Shown here: piece after piece, positions 63,960 to 64,000 of the stretch | Position numbering within the stretch: position 1 is the stretch's first letter | Layout of the letters: each line of letters starts with the position of its first letter | Assembly: GCA_002421005.1 (NCBI GenBank) | Contig: DIJC01000018.1 | Coordinates: forward strand, 119,120 to 183,119 | Reading direction: 5' to 3' | Source: Enterobacteriaceae bacterium UBA5654 | Lineage (GTDB): Bacteria > Pseudomonadota > Gammaproteobacteria > Enterobacterales > Enterobacteriaceae | DNA: 64,000 nt | Made by a program: the position numbers and the translations under genes | Notes under the pieces: model-generated | Database searches by the model: none | The model's input: only the letters and a program-made list of their open reading frames with translations | Told to the model about the DNA's origin: nothing

Positions 63960-64000
63960 ACTGTCCGAGTGCGGGATGGCGTCCGGCGGCGGTTTTCTCC

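Overview
The window is chromosomal DNA from a member of the Enterobacteriaceae. Most of it is collinear with the tktA-fbaA-serA-gcv-lysS-glyU-kduID stretch of Escherichia coli, and the proteins are very close to their E. coli counterparts as I remember them. Several loci are not found at this place in E. coli K-12: a glucose-type PTS with a PHP hydrolase, an ECF transporter operon, an orphan DctP protein, an RpiR regulator beside bglA, and a type VI secretion cargo island at glyU. I therefore favour a relative of Enterobacter, Citrobacter, Klebsiella or Kosakonia, but I cannot fix the genus.

Layout: 1-2431 (minus) PHP hydrolase and PTS EIICB. 2737-5770 loiP and tktA. 6077-11476 the cmtB-cmtA-yggP-yggF-yggD-yggC operon. 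11385-14472 (minus) PPC-EcfS-EcfT-EcfA-EcfA operon. 14852-18247 epd-pgk-fbaA. 18442-20411 mscS and an orphan DctP. 20619-25361 argO, yggE, argP, rpiA, serA. 25393-26562 (minus) zapA, 6S RNA and fau. 26732-31085 ygfB, pepP, ubiH, ubiI. 31473-35989 gcvTHP. 36062-40038 ygfF, bglA, RpiR, yqfA. 40264-42803 ygfZ, sdhE, cptA, fldB. 42905-48992 xerD, dsbC, recJ, prfB (with its programmed frameshift), lysS. 49040-50793 idi, ygeR, tRNA-Gly(CCC). 50794-55968 an AT-richer island. 55969-58648 (minus) GH15 enzyme and MerR regulator. 58937-63725 yqeG, yqeF, kduI, kduD.

The core genes cover central carbon metabolism, serine/glycine and one-carbon metabolism, ubiquinone synthesis, protein quality control and translation. 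Candidate CRP sites (upstream of cmtB, epd, rpiA, serA and yqeF), a Cra-like site at epd, a PurR-like site at gcvT and KdgR-like boxes at kduI fit known or plausible carbon and purine control.

The most novel material is in the accessory loci. The glyU island, in the place where E. coli carries ETT2, has two T6SS effector/immunity modules: a PAAR protein with a permuted papain-like C-terminal domain, and a Tlde1-like L,D-transpeptidase effector. It also has a 5'-truncated hcp and other gene debris, but no secretion machinery. The PPC-ECF operon encodes two ATPases with complementary defects that predict one canonical and one degenerate ATP site. A possible minus-strand transcript with a good intrinsic terminator lies between yqeF and kduI among KdgR-like boxes.
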